Of a stretch of 64,000 nt of DNA, positions 10,158 to 18,930 are shown piece by piece; within the stretch, counting starts at the first letter, position 1, and every line of letters starts with the position of its first letter. Source of the stretch: Limimaricola sp027213785 (GTDB taxonomy: Bacteria > Pseudomonadota > Alphaproteobacteria > Rhodobacterales > Rhodobacteraceae); the NCBI RefSeq assembly GCF_050847355.1, contig NZ_CP193755.1, positions 1,674,001 through 1,738,000 on the forward strand, written 5' to 3'. Below the pieces are notes generated by a model. That model did not search any database. It saw only the letters and a list, made by a program, of their open reading frames with translations, and had not been told where the DNA came from. The position numbers and the translations under genes were made by a program.

Positions 10158-11024
10158 TCAGAAGCCCGATTGCGGCAGTCCCAGCACGATCACCCGGTCG
10201 CGCCCGTCGAGATCGGGAATGAGCGCGACGGGGGCGAAGCCGCGGGCCACGGCGAGGCTTCCCACCGCCTCGGCCTGCCCCACGCCCAGCTCCATCACCA
10301 GCCGCCCGCCCGGCGCCAGAACCTCGGTCGCCCCGTCGAGGATCGCGCGGTAGCACGACAGCCCGTCGGCGCCGTCGGTCAGCGCGCCCGCGGGCTCCCA
10401 GTCGCGCACTTCCGGGGCGAGCCCTTCCATTTCGGCGCGCGCGATATAGGGCGGGTTCGACACCACGAGGTCGAACATCCCCTCGACCCGGCTGACCCAA
10501 TCGGACACCTGGATATGCACCCGGTCGGCAAGCCCCAGCGTCACGGCGTTCTCGCGCGCCACGGCGCAGGCGGCCTCCGACAGGTCGACGCCGACGCCGC
10601 GCGCATCCGGCATTTCCGCCAGCAGCGTCAGCAGGATGCAGCCCGAACCGACGCCAAGATCGAGCACGTGGCCGAACGGTTCGGACAGGGCCGCCTCGAC
10701 CAGCATCTCGGTCTCGGGGCGCGGGTCGAGCACGTCGCGCGTCACCTTGAAGCGGCGCCCATAGAAGGCACGGCTGCCGGTCAGGTGCGACACGGGTTCG
10801 CGCGCCGCGCGCCGTTCGATCAGCGCCTCGAACTCGGCCAGTTTCCCGCCATCGACCGGCTCGGGCAGCACCAGCGTCAACCGCCCCGGATCGACGCCGA
10901 TCGCGTGGCTGAACAGCCGCCGCGCGTCGCGGCCCGGATCGGGCACCCCCGCCTCGGCCAGCAGGCGCGTGGCCGAGACCAGTGCCGCGGCGCCGGTCAG
11001 CGGACCTGATGGCAGCGGGCTCAT
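10158..11024 (-). CDS. prmC: Peptide chain release factor N5-glutamine methyltransferase
   Basis: 288 residues. PrmC methylates the glutamine of the GGQ motif in release factors RF1 and RF2, raising termination efficiency. The SAM loop is VLDLGVGSGCILLTLL, and the catalytic motif is SNPPYIA. Its start overlaps the prfA stop by 4 bases, so the modifying enzyme and its substrate are translationally coupled. This arrangement is common. Confidence 0.95.
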   Translation of the reverse strand: MSPLPSGPLTGAAALVSATRLLAEAGVPDPGRDARRLFSHAIGVDPGRLTLVLPEPVDGGKLAEFEALIERRAAREPVSHLTGSRAFYGRRFKVTRDVLDPRPETEMLVEAALSEPFGHVLDLGVGSGCILLTLLAEMPDARGVGVDLSEAACAVARENAVTLGLADRVHIQVSDWVSRVEGMFDLVVSNPPYIARAEMEGLAPEVRDWEPAGALTDGADGLSCYRAILDGATEVLAPGGRLVMELGVGQAEAVGSLAVARGFAPVALIPDLDGRDRVIVLGLPQSGF

Positions 11025-12076
11025 GCCTCCATCTCCGCCAGCAGCGCCGCCTGCGCCTCCGCCGTCAACGCGTCGATGATCTCGTCGAGATCGCCGCCCA
11101 TCACAGCGTCGAGCTTGTAGAGCGTCAGGTTGATGCGGTGATCGGTCAGGCGTCCCTGCGGGAAGTTGTAGGTGCGGATGCGCTCGGACCGGTCGCCCGA
11201 TCCCACCTGCGCGCGACGGTCGGCCGAGCGCGCGCCCTCGACCCGCATCCGCTCGGCGTCGAAGAGCCGCGAGCGCAGCACCTCCATCGCCAATTCGCGG
11301 TTGCGGTGCTGCGATTTCTGGCTCGACGTGACGACGATGCCGCTCGGGATATGGGTGATCCGCACCGCCGAGTCGGTGGTGTTGACGTGCTGGCCGCCGG
11401 CGCCGCTCGCCCGCATCGTGTCGATGCGGATATCGGCGGGGTCGATCTTCACGTCCACTGCCTCGGCCTCGGGCAGCACCGCCACGGTGGCCGCCGAGGT
11501 GTGGATGCGGCCGCCGCTCTCGGTCTCGGGCACGCGCTGCACCCGGTGCACGCCGGATTCGTATTTCATCCGGGCGAAGACGCCCTCGCCCTCGATCCGC
11601 GCCACGACCTCCTTGATGCCGCCCAGCTCGGTCGCCTGCTCCTCGATGATCTCGAAGCGCCAGCCGCGCGCATCGGCATAGCGCATGTACATGCGCAGCA
11701 GGTCGGCCGCGAAGAGCGCGGCCTCGTCGCCCCCGGTGCCGGGCCGGATCTCGATCATCGCCGGACGCGCATCGGCGGCGTCCTTGGGCAACAGCGCGAG
11801 GCGCAGCGCCGTTTCGGCGGCCTCCAGCCGTTCCCGCAGGCCGGGCAGCTCTTCCTCGGCGAGATCACGCATCTCGGGGTCGCGCAGCATCGCCTGCGCC
11901 TCGGCGATCTCGGCTTCGAGGCGGGCATGCTGGGCGGCGGTCTCGACCACCGGCTTGAGTTCCGCGTATTCGCGGCCCAGCTCGGCGATCTCGCCCCCCG
12001 AGGCGCCCGACGACATCTTCGCCTCGAGAAACTCGAAGCGGGCGGTGATCTGGTCGATCTTGTCCTGTGCGATCAT
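11021..12076 (-). CDS. prfA: Peptide chain release factor 1
   Basis: 351 residues, normal for RF1, which releases peptides at UAA and UAG. The GGQ loop is in ASGAGGQHVNTTDSAV, and the residues around RNRELAMEVLRSRL are typical. The codon-recognition region contains RPGTGGDEAALFAADLLRMY upstream of the loop. The ATG at 12076 is the family start. prmC follows with overlap. Confidence 0.96.
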   Translation of the reverse strand: MIAQDKIDQITARFEFLEAKMSSGASGGEIAELGREYAELKPVVETAAQHARLEAEIAEAQAMLRDPEMRDLAEEELPGLRERLEAAETALRLALLPKDAADARPAMIEIRPGTGGDEAALFAADLLRMYMRYADARGWRFEIIEEQATELGGIKEVVARIEGEGVFARMKYESGVHRVQRVPETESGGRIHTSAATVAVLPEAEAVDVKIDPADIRIDTMRASGAGGQHVNTTDSAVRITHIPSGIVVTSSQKSQHRNRELAMEVLRSRLFDAERMRVEGARSADRRAQVGSGDRSERIRTYNFPQGRLTDHRINLTLYKLDAVMGGDLDEIIDALTAEAQAALLAEMEA

Positions 12077-12118
12077 GGATCACCCATCCTCCATCGCCAC
12101 TTAGGCGTCAAGTGACGC

Positions 12119-12592
12119 TCAGCGGCGCGGCAGCCGATCTTCGAGCGCCGCCATCCACGCCTCGACCCGCTTGCGGTTCACGCCCATGTCGGCGACCCCG
12201 AAACGCTGCCGCGCCCAGATCATCAAGGCGGCGCCGCCGGCCTCGGGGACCGCCTTGACGCTGGTATAGTCGGGAAAGCCGAGGACGGCCGAGCGGCTGA
12301 CATAGGTCACGCGCCCCTCGGCCGGGCTTTCGAACAGGACCCGGGTGCGCGGCGTCGCCCGCGCGATCTCGTCGAAGGCCGAGAGCAGCGTGGCCGGGTC
12401 GGTGTCGAAGACCGGCGGCGCGGCATTGGCAGGCCCCGTGCGCAGCAGCCAGCCGCCACGGCGCGGCGCCTGCGGCACCCGTTCGACCTCCATGGGATCG
12501 ACGTGCCAGCGCGCCACATCCGCCGGCGCGACACGTATCCAGACCAGTGGCACCGCCAAAGATGCCGCGGTCGCCAGGGCCATTATTCCCAT
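12119..12592 (-). CDS. DUF1499 domain-containing protein
   Basis: 157 residues with an N-terminal hydrophobic segment (MGIMALATAASLAVPLVW) that could be a signal anchor. The DUF1499 region includes VTYVSRSAVLGFPDYTSVK and a C-terminal FGVADMGVNRKRVEAW. The family function is unknown. I chose ATG 12592; a TTG at 12601 is the alternative. The start region overlaps the third copy of the GTATTT...AAAGATG element. Same strand as prfA downstream and the M20 hydrolase upstream. Confidence 0.75.
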   Translation of the reverse strand: MGIMALATAASLAVPLVWIRVAPADVARWHVDPMEVERVPQAPRRGGWLLRTGPANAAPPVFDTDPATLLSAFDEIARATPRTRVLFESPAEGRVTYVSRSAVLGFPDYTSVKAVPEAGGAALMIWARQRFGVADMGVNRKRVEAWMAALEDRLPRR

Positions 12593-12637
12593 CTTTTTCA
12601 AATACCTGACCGCTGTTTTTTCAACTTCGCCTCAGGT

Positions 12638-13798
12638 TCAACCGCGCGCGGGCTGCGCGCGTTCGACCAGCCGGGCGAAAAACGACGCGCCATAGGGCGC
12701 CGTCTCGTCGTTGAAGTCGTATTCGGGGTGGTGCACGCCCGCCGTCTCGCCGTTGCCGATGAACAGATAGGCGCCGGGGCGCGCCTCGAGCATGAAGGAG
12801 AAATCCTCGGCCCCCATGGCGCGCGGGCTGTCGGCATCGCAGCCGAGCCCGACCTCCTCGGCCACGCCAGCGGCGAATCCGGCCTTCCCGGCGTCGTTCA
12901 CCGTGGCCGGGTAACCGAGATTGTAGTCGAGATCGGCGCGCACGCCGTAGGCCATGGCCTGCCCCTCGCAGATCTCGCGCATCCGCCGCATCACCATTGC
13001 CTGCACATTCTTGTCGAAGCTGCGCACCGTGCCGTTGATCCAGGCGGTGGCCGGGATCACGTTGTCGGCGCTGCCGGTATGAATCTGCGTGACCGAGATC
13101 ACCAGATCCTGCCGCGCGTCGTGGTTGCGACTGACGATGGTCTGGATCGCGGTGACGATGCCACAGGCCGCGACCACCGGATCGGTCGCATCATGCGGCA
13201 TCGCGCCATGCCCGCCCTTGCCGGTCACGGTGATGGTGAAATCATCCACCGCCGCCATGATCGGTCCCGGCGCGGTGCGGAACCGCCCCACCGGCAGACC
13301 CGGCTCGTTGTGCAGGGCAAAGACCTCATCGATGCCGAACCGCTCCATCACCCCTTCCTCGACCATCACACCGGCACCGCCGCCGCCCTCTTCGGCGGGC
13401 TGGAAGATCAGCGCCACGGTGCCCGCGAAATTGCGCGTCTCGGCGAGGTATTTCGCGGCCCCCAGCAGCATCGTGGTGTGGCCGTCATGTCCGCAGGCAT
13501 GCATCCGGCCCTTGTTCGCCGAGGCATGCGGCAGCCCGGTCTGCTCGTCCATCGGCAGCGCATCCATGTCGGCGCGCAGGCCGATTACCGGGCCCTCGCC
13601 CCGGCCCCGGATCAGCGCCACCACCCCGGATGTCGCGATGCCCTCGTGGATCTCGTCGACGCCGAATTCGCGCAGCCGCGCCGTGATGAAGCCGGCCGTT
13701 TCGTGGCAGTCGAAGCCGATCTCGGGCGCGGCGTGAAGCTGGTGACGCCAGCCCTTCATCTCCTCGGCGAAATCGGCGATGCGGTTGATGACGGGCAT
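12638..13798 (-). CDS. M20 family amidohydrolase (hippurate hydrolase-like)
   Basis: 386 residues. The M20D layout is clear: MPVINRIADFAEEMKGWRHQ, ADMDALPMDEQTGLPHAS with metal ligands, HACGHDGHTTMLLGAAKYL, and PAEEGGGGAGVMVEEG with the catalytic Glu. A dimerisation domain follows, and GAEDFSFML completes the site near the C-terminus. Relatives hydrolyse N-acyl amino acids such as hippurate or IAA conjugates; the exact substrate cannot be read from sequence. I chose the ATG at 13798 rather than 13861, which abuts the divergent mazG start. Confidence 0.88.
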   Translation of the reverse strand: MPVINRIADFAEEMKGWRHQLHAAPEIGFDCHETAGFITARLREFGVDEIHEGIATSGVVALIRGRGEGPVIGLRADMDALPMDEQTGLPHASANKGRMHACGHDGHTTMLLGAAKYLAETRNFAGTVALIFQPAEEGGGGAGVMVEEGVMERFGIDEVFALHNEPGLPVGRFRTAPGPIMAAVDDFTITVTGKGGHGAMPHDATDPVVAACGIVTAIQTIVSRNHDARQDLVISVTQIHTGSADNVIPATAWINGTVRSFDKNVQAMVMRRMREICEGQAMAYGVRADLDYNLGYPATVNDAGKAGFAAGVAEEVGLGCDADSPRAMGAEDFSFMLEARPGAYLFIGNGETAGVHHPEYDFNDETAPYGASFFARLVERAQPARG

Positions 13799-13860
13799 GT
13801 CTGGCGCTCCGGGCTTTGAAATCCTAGCCTGCGGCTTGCCATCGACAGGAGCCCTGCGCA

Positions 13861-14697
13861 ATGCCCCAGACCGAGCCCGAGATCCGCGACACCGACCTGG
13901 ACGCCGCCCGCGAGATCGCGCGGCTGTCCGCGATCATGCGGGCGCTGCGCGATCCCGATCACGGCTGCCCATGGGATATCGAGCAGGACTTCGCCTCGAT
14001 CGCCCCCTACACGATCGAGGAAGCCTACGAGGTGGCCGATGCCATCGCCCGCGAGGACTGGCCAGAGCTTCGGGGCGAGCTGGGCGACCTGCTGCTGCAA
14101 TCGGTCTACCACGCGCAGATGGCGCGCGAGGCCGGGCATTTCGATCTCGCGGCGGTGGCGCGCGCGATCTCGGACAAGATGATCGCGCGTCACCCGCATG
14201 TCTTCGGCGAAGAGGATCGCGACCGCACCGCCGAAGAGCAGACCCACGCCTGGGAGGCGATCAAGGCGGCCGAACGCGCGGGCCGTGCCGAAACCGGCGT
14301 GCTCGACGGCGTCGCGCTCGGCCTGCCGGCGCTGATGCGCGCGGCCAAGCTGCAGAAGCGCGCCGCGCGGGTGGGATTCGATTGGCCGCAAACGGCGCAG
14401 GTTCTCGACAAGCTGGTCGAGGAGGCACATGAGCTGGTCGAGGCGCGCGACCGTCTGAGCCCCGACGAGATCGAGGCCGAGATGGGCGACCTCCTGTTCG
14501 TCATGGCCAACCTGTCGCGGCATCTCGGTGTCGACCCCGAGGTGGCCCTGCGCCGCTCCAACGACAAGTTCGCACGTCGATTCAAGTACATAGAGGACGA
14601 ACTTCACAAGCGCGGCAAGCGTCCGGTCGAAAGCGACCTGACCGAGATGGATGCTTTGTGGAACGAGATCCGAAGAGCGGAAAAAAACGTCGACTGA
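13861..14697 (+). CDS. mazG: Nucleoside triphosphate pyrophosphohydrolase MazG
   Basis: 278 residues with two MazG domains. The first contains RDPDHGCPWDIEQDFASIAP and the E-x-x-E motif ELRGELGDLLLQ; the second contains EAHELVEARD and EMGDLLFVMANLSRHLG. The enzyme hydrolyses non-canonical or excess NTPs to NMP and pyrophosphate. It is a single gene, divergent from the M20 hydrolase with a 62-base spacer. Confidence 0.94.
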   Translation: MPQTEPEIRDTDLDAAREIARLSAIMRALRDPDHGCPWDIEQDFASIAPYTIEEAYEVADAIAREDWPELRGELGDLLLQSVYHAQMAREAGHFDLAAVARAISDKMIARHPHVFGEEDRDRTAEEQTHAWEAIKAAERAGRAETGVLDGVALGLPALMRAAKLQKRAARVGFDWPQTAQVLDKLVEEAHELVEARDRLSPDEIEAEMGDLLFVMANLSRHLGVDPEVALRRSNDKFARRFKYIEDELHKRGKRPVESDLTEMDALWNEIRRAEKNVD

Positions 14698-14709
14698 AAA
14701 AGTCGGGTA

Positions 14710-14738
14710 TTGACCTGAGCAAATTGCTCGGATTTAAG
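14710..14738 (+). promoter_or_regulatory. Promoter with embedded operator palindrome upstream of the iron-binding protein gene
   Basis: TTGACC (14710-14715), an exact 17-base spacer and TTTAAG (14733-14738) form a promoter. The spacer contains GAGCAA-A-TTGCTC (14717-14729), arms of six with a central A, extendable to CTGAGCAA/TTGCTCGG with one mismatch. A repressor bound here would block RNA polymerase. Iron-responsive control is an inference from the downstream gene. Confidence 0.6.
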
Positions 14739-14772
14739 CGCCACCAACGAAAACGCTGATTTGGAGCGCTAC

Positions 14773-15774
14773 ATGACCCTTCGCCCTGTCCTCACCATCG
14801 CCGCCGCGCTGGCCGGCACCTCCGCTCTGGCCGACGTCAACGTCTACACCACCCGTCAGCCCGAGCTGATCCAGCCGGTGGTCGATGCCTTCACCGAAGA
14901 GACCGGCATCGCCGTCAACCTCGCCTTCGTCGAGGACGGCATCGTCGAGCGGCTCGAGGCCGAGGCGCAGCGCTCGCCCGCCGATCTCGTGATGACCGTC
15001 GACATCGCCAACCTGCGCCAGATCGTCGATGCCGGCGTCACCCAGCCGGTCGAAAGCGACGTGCTGATGGAAGCCGTGCCCGCCAACCTGCGCGGCGAGA
15101 ACGGCGAGTGGTTCGGCGTCACCACCCGCGCCCGCATCGTCTATGCCAGCCAGGAGCGGGTCGAGGACGGTGAAGTCACCACCTACGAGGATCTCGCCTC
15201 GGACAAGTGGGAAGGCCGGATCTGCACCCGTTCGGGCCTGCACAACTACAACCTCGCCCTCGTCTCGGCGATCGTCGCGCATCACGGCGAAGAATACGCC
15301 AAGGAATGGGCGCAGGGCGTGAAGGACAACCTCGCGCGCAAGCCCGAGGGCAACGACCGCGCGCAGGTCAAGGCGATCTGGGCCGGTGAATGCGACATCT
15401 CGCTCGGCAACACCTACTACATGGGCAAGATGCTCGAGGATCCCGAGCAGACCGAATGGGCCGAGTCCGTGCGCATCGTCTTCCCGACCTTCGAGAATGG
15501 CGGCACCCATGTGAACGTCTCCGGCGTCGCGCTGACCCAGGCCGCGCCGAACAAGGAAGAGGCGGTTCAGTTCATGGAGTACCTCGTCTCGCCCGAGGCG
15601 CAGGAAATCTATGCCGAGGCGAACTACGAATACCCGGTGCTCGAAGGTGCCGAAGCCTCGGAACTGGTCAAGGGCTGGGGTGAGTTCACCGCCGACGAGA
15701 CCGACCTGCCGACCATCGCCGACCACCGCGCCACCGCGCTGCGGATCATGGAAGAAGTGAACTTCGACGGCTGA
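14773..15774 (+). CDS. Fe(3+) ABC transporter substrate-binding protein
   Basis: 333 residues. The signal peptide (MTLRPVLTIAAALAGTSALA) is cut before DVNVYTTRQPELIQPVVDAF, typical of the FbpA/FutA/AfuA periplasmic ferric-iron binding family. Tyrosine-rich C-lobe segments (IYAEANYEYPVLEG, ISLGNTYYMGKML) provide the usual iron ligands. GGAG lies 6 bases before the ATG at 14773. No permease or ATPase gene follows: a terminator ends the unit directly after the stop. It must use a transporter encoded elsewhere. Confidence 0.88.
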   Translation: MTLRPVLTIAAALAGTSALADVNVYTTRQPELIQPVVDAFTEETGIAVNLAFVEDGIVERLEAEAQRSPADLVMTVDIANLRQIVDAGVTQPVESDVLMEAVPANLRGENGEWFGVTTRARIVYASQERVEDGEVTTYEDLASDKWEGRICTRSGLHNYNLALVSAIVAHHGEEYAKEWAQGVKDNLARKPEGNDRAQVKAIWAGECDISLGNTYYMGKMLEDPEQTEWAESVRIVFPTFENGGTHVNVSGVALTQAAPNKEEAVQFMEYLVSPEAQEIYAEANYEYPVLEGAEASELVKGWGEFTADETDLPTIADHRATALRIMEEVNFDG

Positions 15775-15792
15775 TCTCGCCCAGAGCGAAAG

Positions 15793-15827
15793 AAAAGCCC
15801 GCCTTCGTTCCGAAGGCGGGCTTTTTT
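15793..15827. terminator. Bidirectional Rho-independent terminator
   Basis: Stem GCCCGCCTTCG / CGAAGGCGGGC (15797-15807 and 15811-15821), preceded by AAAA and followed by TTTTTT. It separates the convergent iron-binding protein and ABC-F genes. Confidence 0.92.
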
Positions 15828-15850
15828 GTTTTCGAACAGTGGCTTGAAAT

Positions 15851-17683
15851 TCAGGCCCCGGCCTTCTCCTCGAGTTCCAGCCACTCGGTTTCGGCCGCGT
15901 CGAGCGCCGCCTGACGCTCCGCCATCGCCTCGGTCGCCTTGCGGAACTTCACCGGTTCTCGGGTGAACAGCTCGGGATCGGCGAGCAGCTCCTCGAGCTT
16001 GGCGATCTCGGCGGTGAGCCGGTCGATCACCTTCGGCAATTCCTCCAGCCGGTGTTTCTCGGTGAAGCTGAGGCCGGGTTTCGGCGCGGCGGGTTTCGGC
16101 TTCGGCGCGCTCGGCGTCGGGCTCGGCGCGCTTCCCCGCGGCGCGGGGGCCTGCGCCGGCGCTGGCGTCTCGTTGAATTTCCGCTGGCTCTGGTAGTCGC
16201 TCCAGCCGCCGGCATAGAGCGTCGCGCGGCCGTCGCCCTCCATGGCGATGGTCGTGCTCGCCACCCGGTCGAGGAAATCGCGGTCGTGGCTCACCAGCAG
16301 CACCGTGCCATCGTAATCGCCCAGCAGGTCCTGCAGCAGGTCCAGCGTCTCGATGTCGAGATCGTTGGTCGGTTCGTCGAGCACCAGCACGTTCGAGGTC
16401 TGCGCCATGATCCGCGCCAGCAGGAGCCGCGCCTTCTCGCCCCCCGAGAGCGACTTGACCGGCGCGCGGGCCTGCCCCTCGTCGAACAGGAATTCCTTGA
16501 GATAGCCCACCACGTGCTTGGGGGTGCCGCGCACCATCACCTGGTCCGAGCTGCCCGAGACCGCCATCAGCGGGTCGTTGGTCAGGCTGTCCCAGAGCGT
16601 CGCCTCGGGATCGAGCCGGGCGCGTGCCTGGTCGAACACCGCGATCTCGAGGTTGGTGCCATGCTTGACGCTGCCCTCGTCAGGTTCAACTTCGCCCAGC
16701 AACATCTTGATCAGCGTGGTCTTTCCGACGCCGTTCGGGCCGACGAAGGCGATCCGGTCGCCGCGCATCACCGTCAGGTCGAAGCCCGAGACGATGCGCT
16801 TGCCGGCGTATTCCTTGCTCAAACCAAAGGCCTCGATGACCTTCTTGCCCGAGGTCGGACCCTCGCCAAGCGCCATCGCCGCGGTGCCCTGGCGGCGGAT
16901 CTGGTTCGCCCGTTCGGCGCGCAGATCCTGCAACGCCCGCACCCGGCCCTGGTTGCGCTTGCGGCGGGCCGAGATCCCCTCGACCGCCCAACGCGCCTCG
17001 GACTTGATCTTGCGATCGAGCTTGTGGCGCGCCATGTCCTCGTCTTCCCACGTCTTGTCGCGCCAGGCCTCGAAGCCCTCGAAGCCGGTTTCCTGGCGGC
17101 GCACAGCGCCGCGGTCGATCCACAGCGTCGCGCGGGTCAGCGCCTTGAGAAAGGCGCGGTCGTGGGAAATCAGCACGAAGGCCGCGCGGGTCTGGCGCAG
17201 CTCCGCTTCGAGCCAGGCGATCGCCTCGATGTCGAGGTGGTTCGTGGGCTCGTCGAGCAGCATCAGCTCCGGCGCCTCGGCCATCAGCCGCGCCAGCGCC
17301 GCGCGGCGCCGTTCGCCGCCCGAGGCGGTCGCCGGGTCACGATGCGGATCGAACTTGAGCCCCTCGGCCACCACGTCGAGCTTGTATTCCTCGCCCATGT
17401 CGAGGTTTTGCGCCGCCCATTCGCCCAAGGTCGCGAAGCCTGAGAAATCGGGGTCCTGCTCCATGTAGCCCACGGAGGTCGCGGGGGGCACCGCGCGGGT
17501 GCCGCGATCGGGCTCGACGAGGCCGGCCATCACCTTCATCAAGGTGGACTTGCCGGAGCCGTTGCGGCCCACGAGGGCGACGCGGTCGCCCTGCTGGACC
17601 GCGAGCGACAGCCCGTCGAAGACGGGATCGCCGCCGAAGGTGAGGGAAATATCGGTGAGCTGGAGAAGGGGTGCGCGTGCCAT
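15851..17683 (-). CDS. ABC-F family ATP-binding protein (Uup-like)
   Basis: 610 residues with two ATP-binding cassettes and no membrane segment. First Walker A is GRNGSGKSTLMK, with signature SGGERRRAALAR and Walker B LMLLDEPTNHLD. Second Walker A is GPNGVGKTTLIK, with signature SLSGGEKARLLLAR and Walker B VLVLDEPTNDLD. A Pro/Ala-rich linker leads to a C-terminal coiled coil (LTAEIAKLEELLADPE), as in Uup. ABC-F proteins act on the ribosome or on DNA structures rather than in transport. OlsB lies 31 bases upstream on the same strand. Confidence 0.9.
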   Translation of the reverse strand: MARAPLLQLTDISLTFGGDPVFDGLSLAVQQGDRVALVGRNGSGKSTLMKVMAGLVEPDRGTRAVPPATSVGYMEQDPDFSGFATLGEWAAQNLDMGEEYKLDVVAEGLKFDPHRDPATASGGERRRAALARLMAEAPELMLLDEPTNHLDIEAIAWLEAELRQTRAAFVLISHDRAFLKALTRATLWIDRGAVRRQETGFEGFEAWRDKTWEDEDMARHKLDRKIKSEARWAVEGISARRKRNQGRVRALQDLRAERANQIRRQGTAAMALGEGPTSGKKVIEAFGLSKEYAGKRIVSGFDLTVMRGDRIAFVGPNGVGKTTLIKMLLGEVEPDEGSVKHGTNLEIAVFDQARARLDPEATLWDSLTNDPLMAVSGSSDQVMVRGTPKHVVGYLKEFLFDEGQARAPVKSLSGGEKARLLLARIMAQTSNVLVLDEPTNDLDIETLDLLQDLLGDYDGTVLLVSHDRDFLDRVASTTIAMEGDGRATLYAGGWSDYQSQRKFNETPAPAQAPAPRGSAPSPTPSAPKPKPAAPKPGLSFTEKHRLEELPKVIDRLTAEIAKLEELLADPELFTREPVKFRKATEAMAERQAALDAAETEWLELEEKAGA

Positions 17684-17714
17684 GATCGCCAGCTAGAGGG
17701 CGCCGCGCGGCTTA

Positions 17715-18446
17715 TCAAGGGCCGAATGCGAGGGCGCGCAGCGCCCGGGCGCGGGCCGCCGGGATCGCCGCGACATCGAGCATGCACAGCACGTGGATGG
17801 TGTTCATCACCCGATCCACCACCGCGTGGTCGCTGACCACGGCGCCCATGCCGAGATAGCTGCGCAGCAGCGGCGGCAGCCCCGCCGGCGCGGCGTCGGG
17901 CGCACCGACCGGCCCGGCGAGATCCAGCACCTCCACCGCCCCGCGTCGTCCGGGCCGCAGCCCGGTAGGGGCGGCGTGCCGCGCGCCGAGCCAGGACAGC
18001 GCCGCGCGGTGCGGGCGCGGGTCGGTGCCGGGAAACGAGGCGCAGCCGAACAGCAGCTCGACCCTTTCGCGCAGCACCAGCCGGGTCAGCGCCCCCAGCG
18101 CCAGCCTGAGCGCCTCGCCGTCGCGGGCCTCGGGCGCGGTGCAGAAGCGGCCGATCTCCATCGCCCGCCCCGGCCGCGCCGCCAGCGGACCGAGATCGTA
18201 GCTCTCGGCGCTCGCGGCCTGCCCGATCTCGCCGGGCGCGAGGACGCGCCAGCGCAGCGTGCAGAGCGCTCGGCCCGTCGCGTCCTCGACCAGCAGGTGC
18301 CGGGCCCGCGCGTCATGCCCGTCGGCGTCGCGCAGCGCCCCGCCCAGATCGACGAAGCAGCGCGCGCGCAGCGCCATCGCGCGAGCCAGCGCTTCGCCCT
18401 GCGCCGTACGCGCGACCAGCCGGCCACGCCGCAGGATCACGCCCAT
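17715..18446 (-). CDS. olsB: GNAT-family acyltransferase, OlsB-like (ornithine N-acyltransferase)
   Basis: About 243 residues. The N-terminal half resembles autoinducer-synthase/OlsB folds (MALRARCFVD, then HLLVEDATGRALCTLRWRVL). The C-terminal block LRSYLGMGAVVSDHAVVDR is characteristic of OlsB. OlsB transfers a 3-hydroxyacyl group from ACP to ornithine, the first step of ornithine-lipid synthesis. OlsA, its usual partner, is not adjacent; the next gene downstream is the ABC-F ATPase. An ATG at 18464 would add 6 residues. Confidence 0.75.
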   Translation of the reverse strand: MGVILRRGRLVARTAQGEALARAMALRARCFVDLGGALRDADGHDARARHLLVEDATGRALCTLRWRVLAPGEIGQAASAESYDLGPLAARPGRAMEIGRFCTAPEARDGEALRLALGALTRLVLRERVELLFGCASFPGTDPRPHRAALSWLGARHAAPTGLRPGRRGAVEVLDLAGPVGAPDAAPAGLPPLLRSYLGMGAVVSDHAVVDRVMNTIHVLCMLDVAAIPAARARALRALAFGP

Positions 18447-18511
18447 GCCGGGCCCCGCTGGCATCCGGCGCGGTGCTGACTACATAGGTGGACGAGATCA
18501 CGGAGGACCCA

Positions 18512-18922
18512 ATGGACAAGATCACCAAGACCGACGCGCAGTGGCGCGAGGAGCTGTCCGAGCTCGAATACAAGGTGATGCGCAAGCACGGTACCGAGCG
18601 CGCCTTCACCCATGACGATTTTCCGAAAGAGCCCGGCACCTTCGCCTGCAAGGGCTGCGGCCGACCGCTGTTCTCGGCCGAGACCAAGTTCGACAGCGGC
18701 ACCGGCTGGCCCAGCTTCTACGCCCCGATCAGCGATGAGGCGGTGGGCGAGAAGACCGATCGCAGCTTCTTCATGAAGCGCACCGAGGTGCATTGCGCGG
18801 CCTGCGAATCGCATCTTGGCCACGTCTTTCCGGACGGGCCGGCCCCGACGGGCCTGCGCTACTGCATGAACGGCGTGGCGCTCGAGTTCAAACCGGCGAC
18901 CTCCGACGAGAGCGCGGCCTGA
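18512..18922 (+). CDS. msrB: Peptide-methionine (R)-S-oxide reductase
   Basis: 136 residues. MsrB repairs methionine-R-sulfoxide. Both zinc CxxC pairs are visible (FACKGCG and CAACESHLGH). The signature FDSGTGWPSFY and the catalytic Cys in GLRYCMNGVALEF are intact. GGAGG sits just before the ATG at 18512. Convergent with bamE, 8 bases apart. Confidence 0.95.
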   Translation: MDKITKTDAQWREELSELEYKVMRKHGTERAFTHDDFPKEPGTFACKGCGRPLFSAETKFDSGTGWPSFYAPISDEAVGEKTDRSFFMKRTEVHCAACESHLGHVFPDGPAPTGLRYCMNGVALEFKPATSDESAA

Positions 18923-18930
18923 AACCGGGC

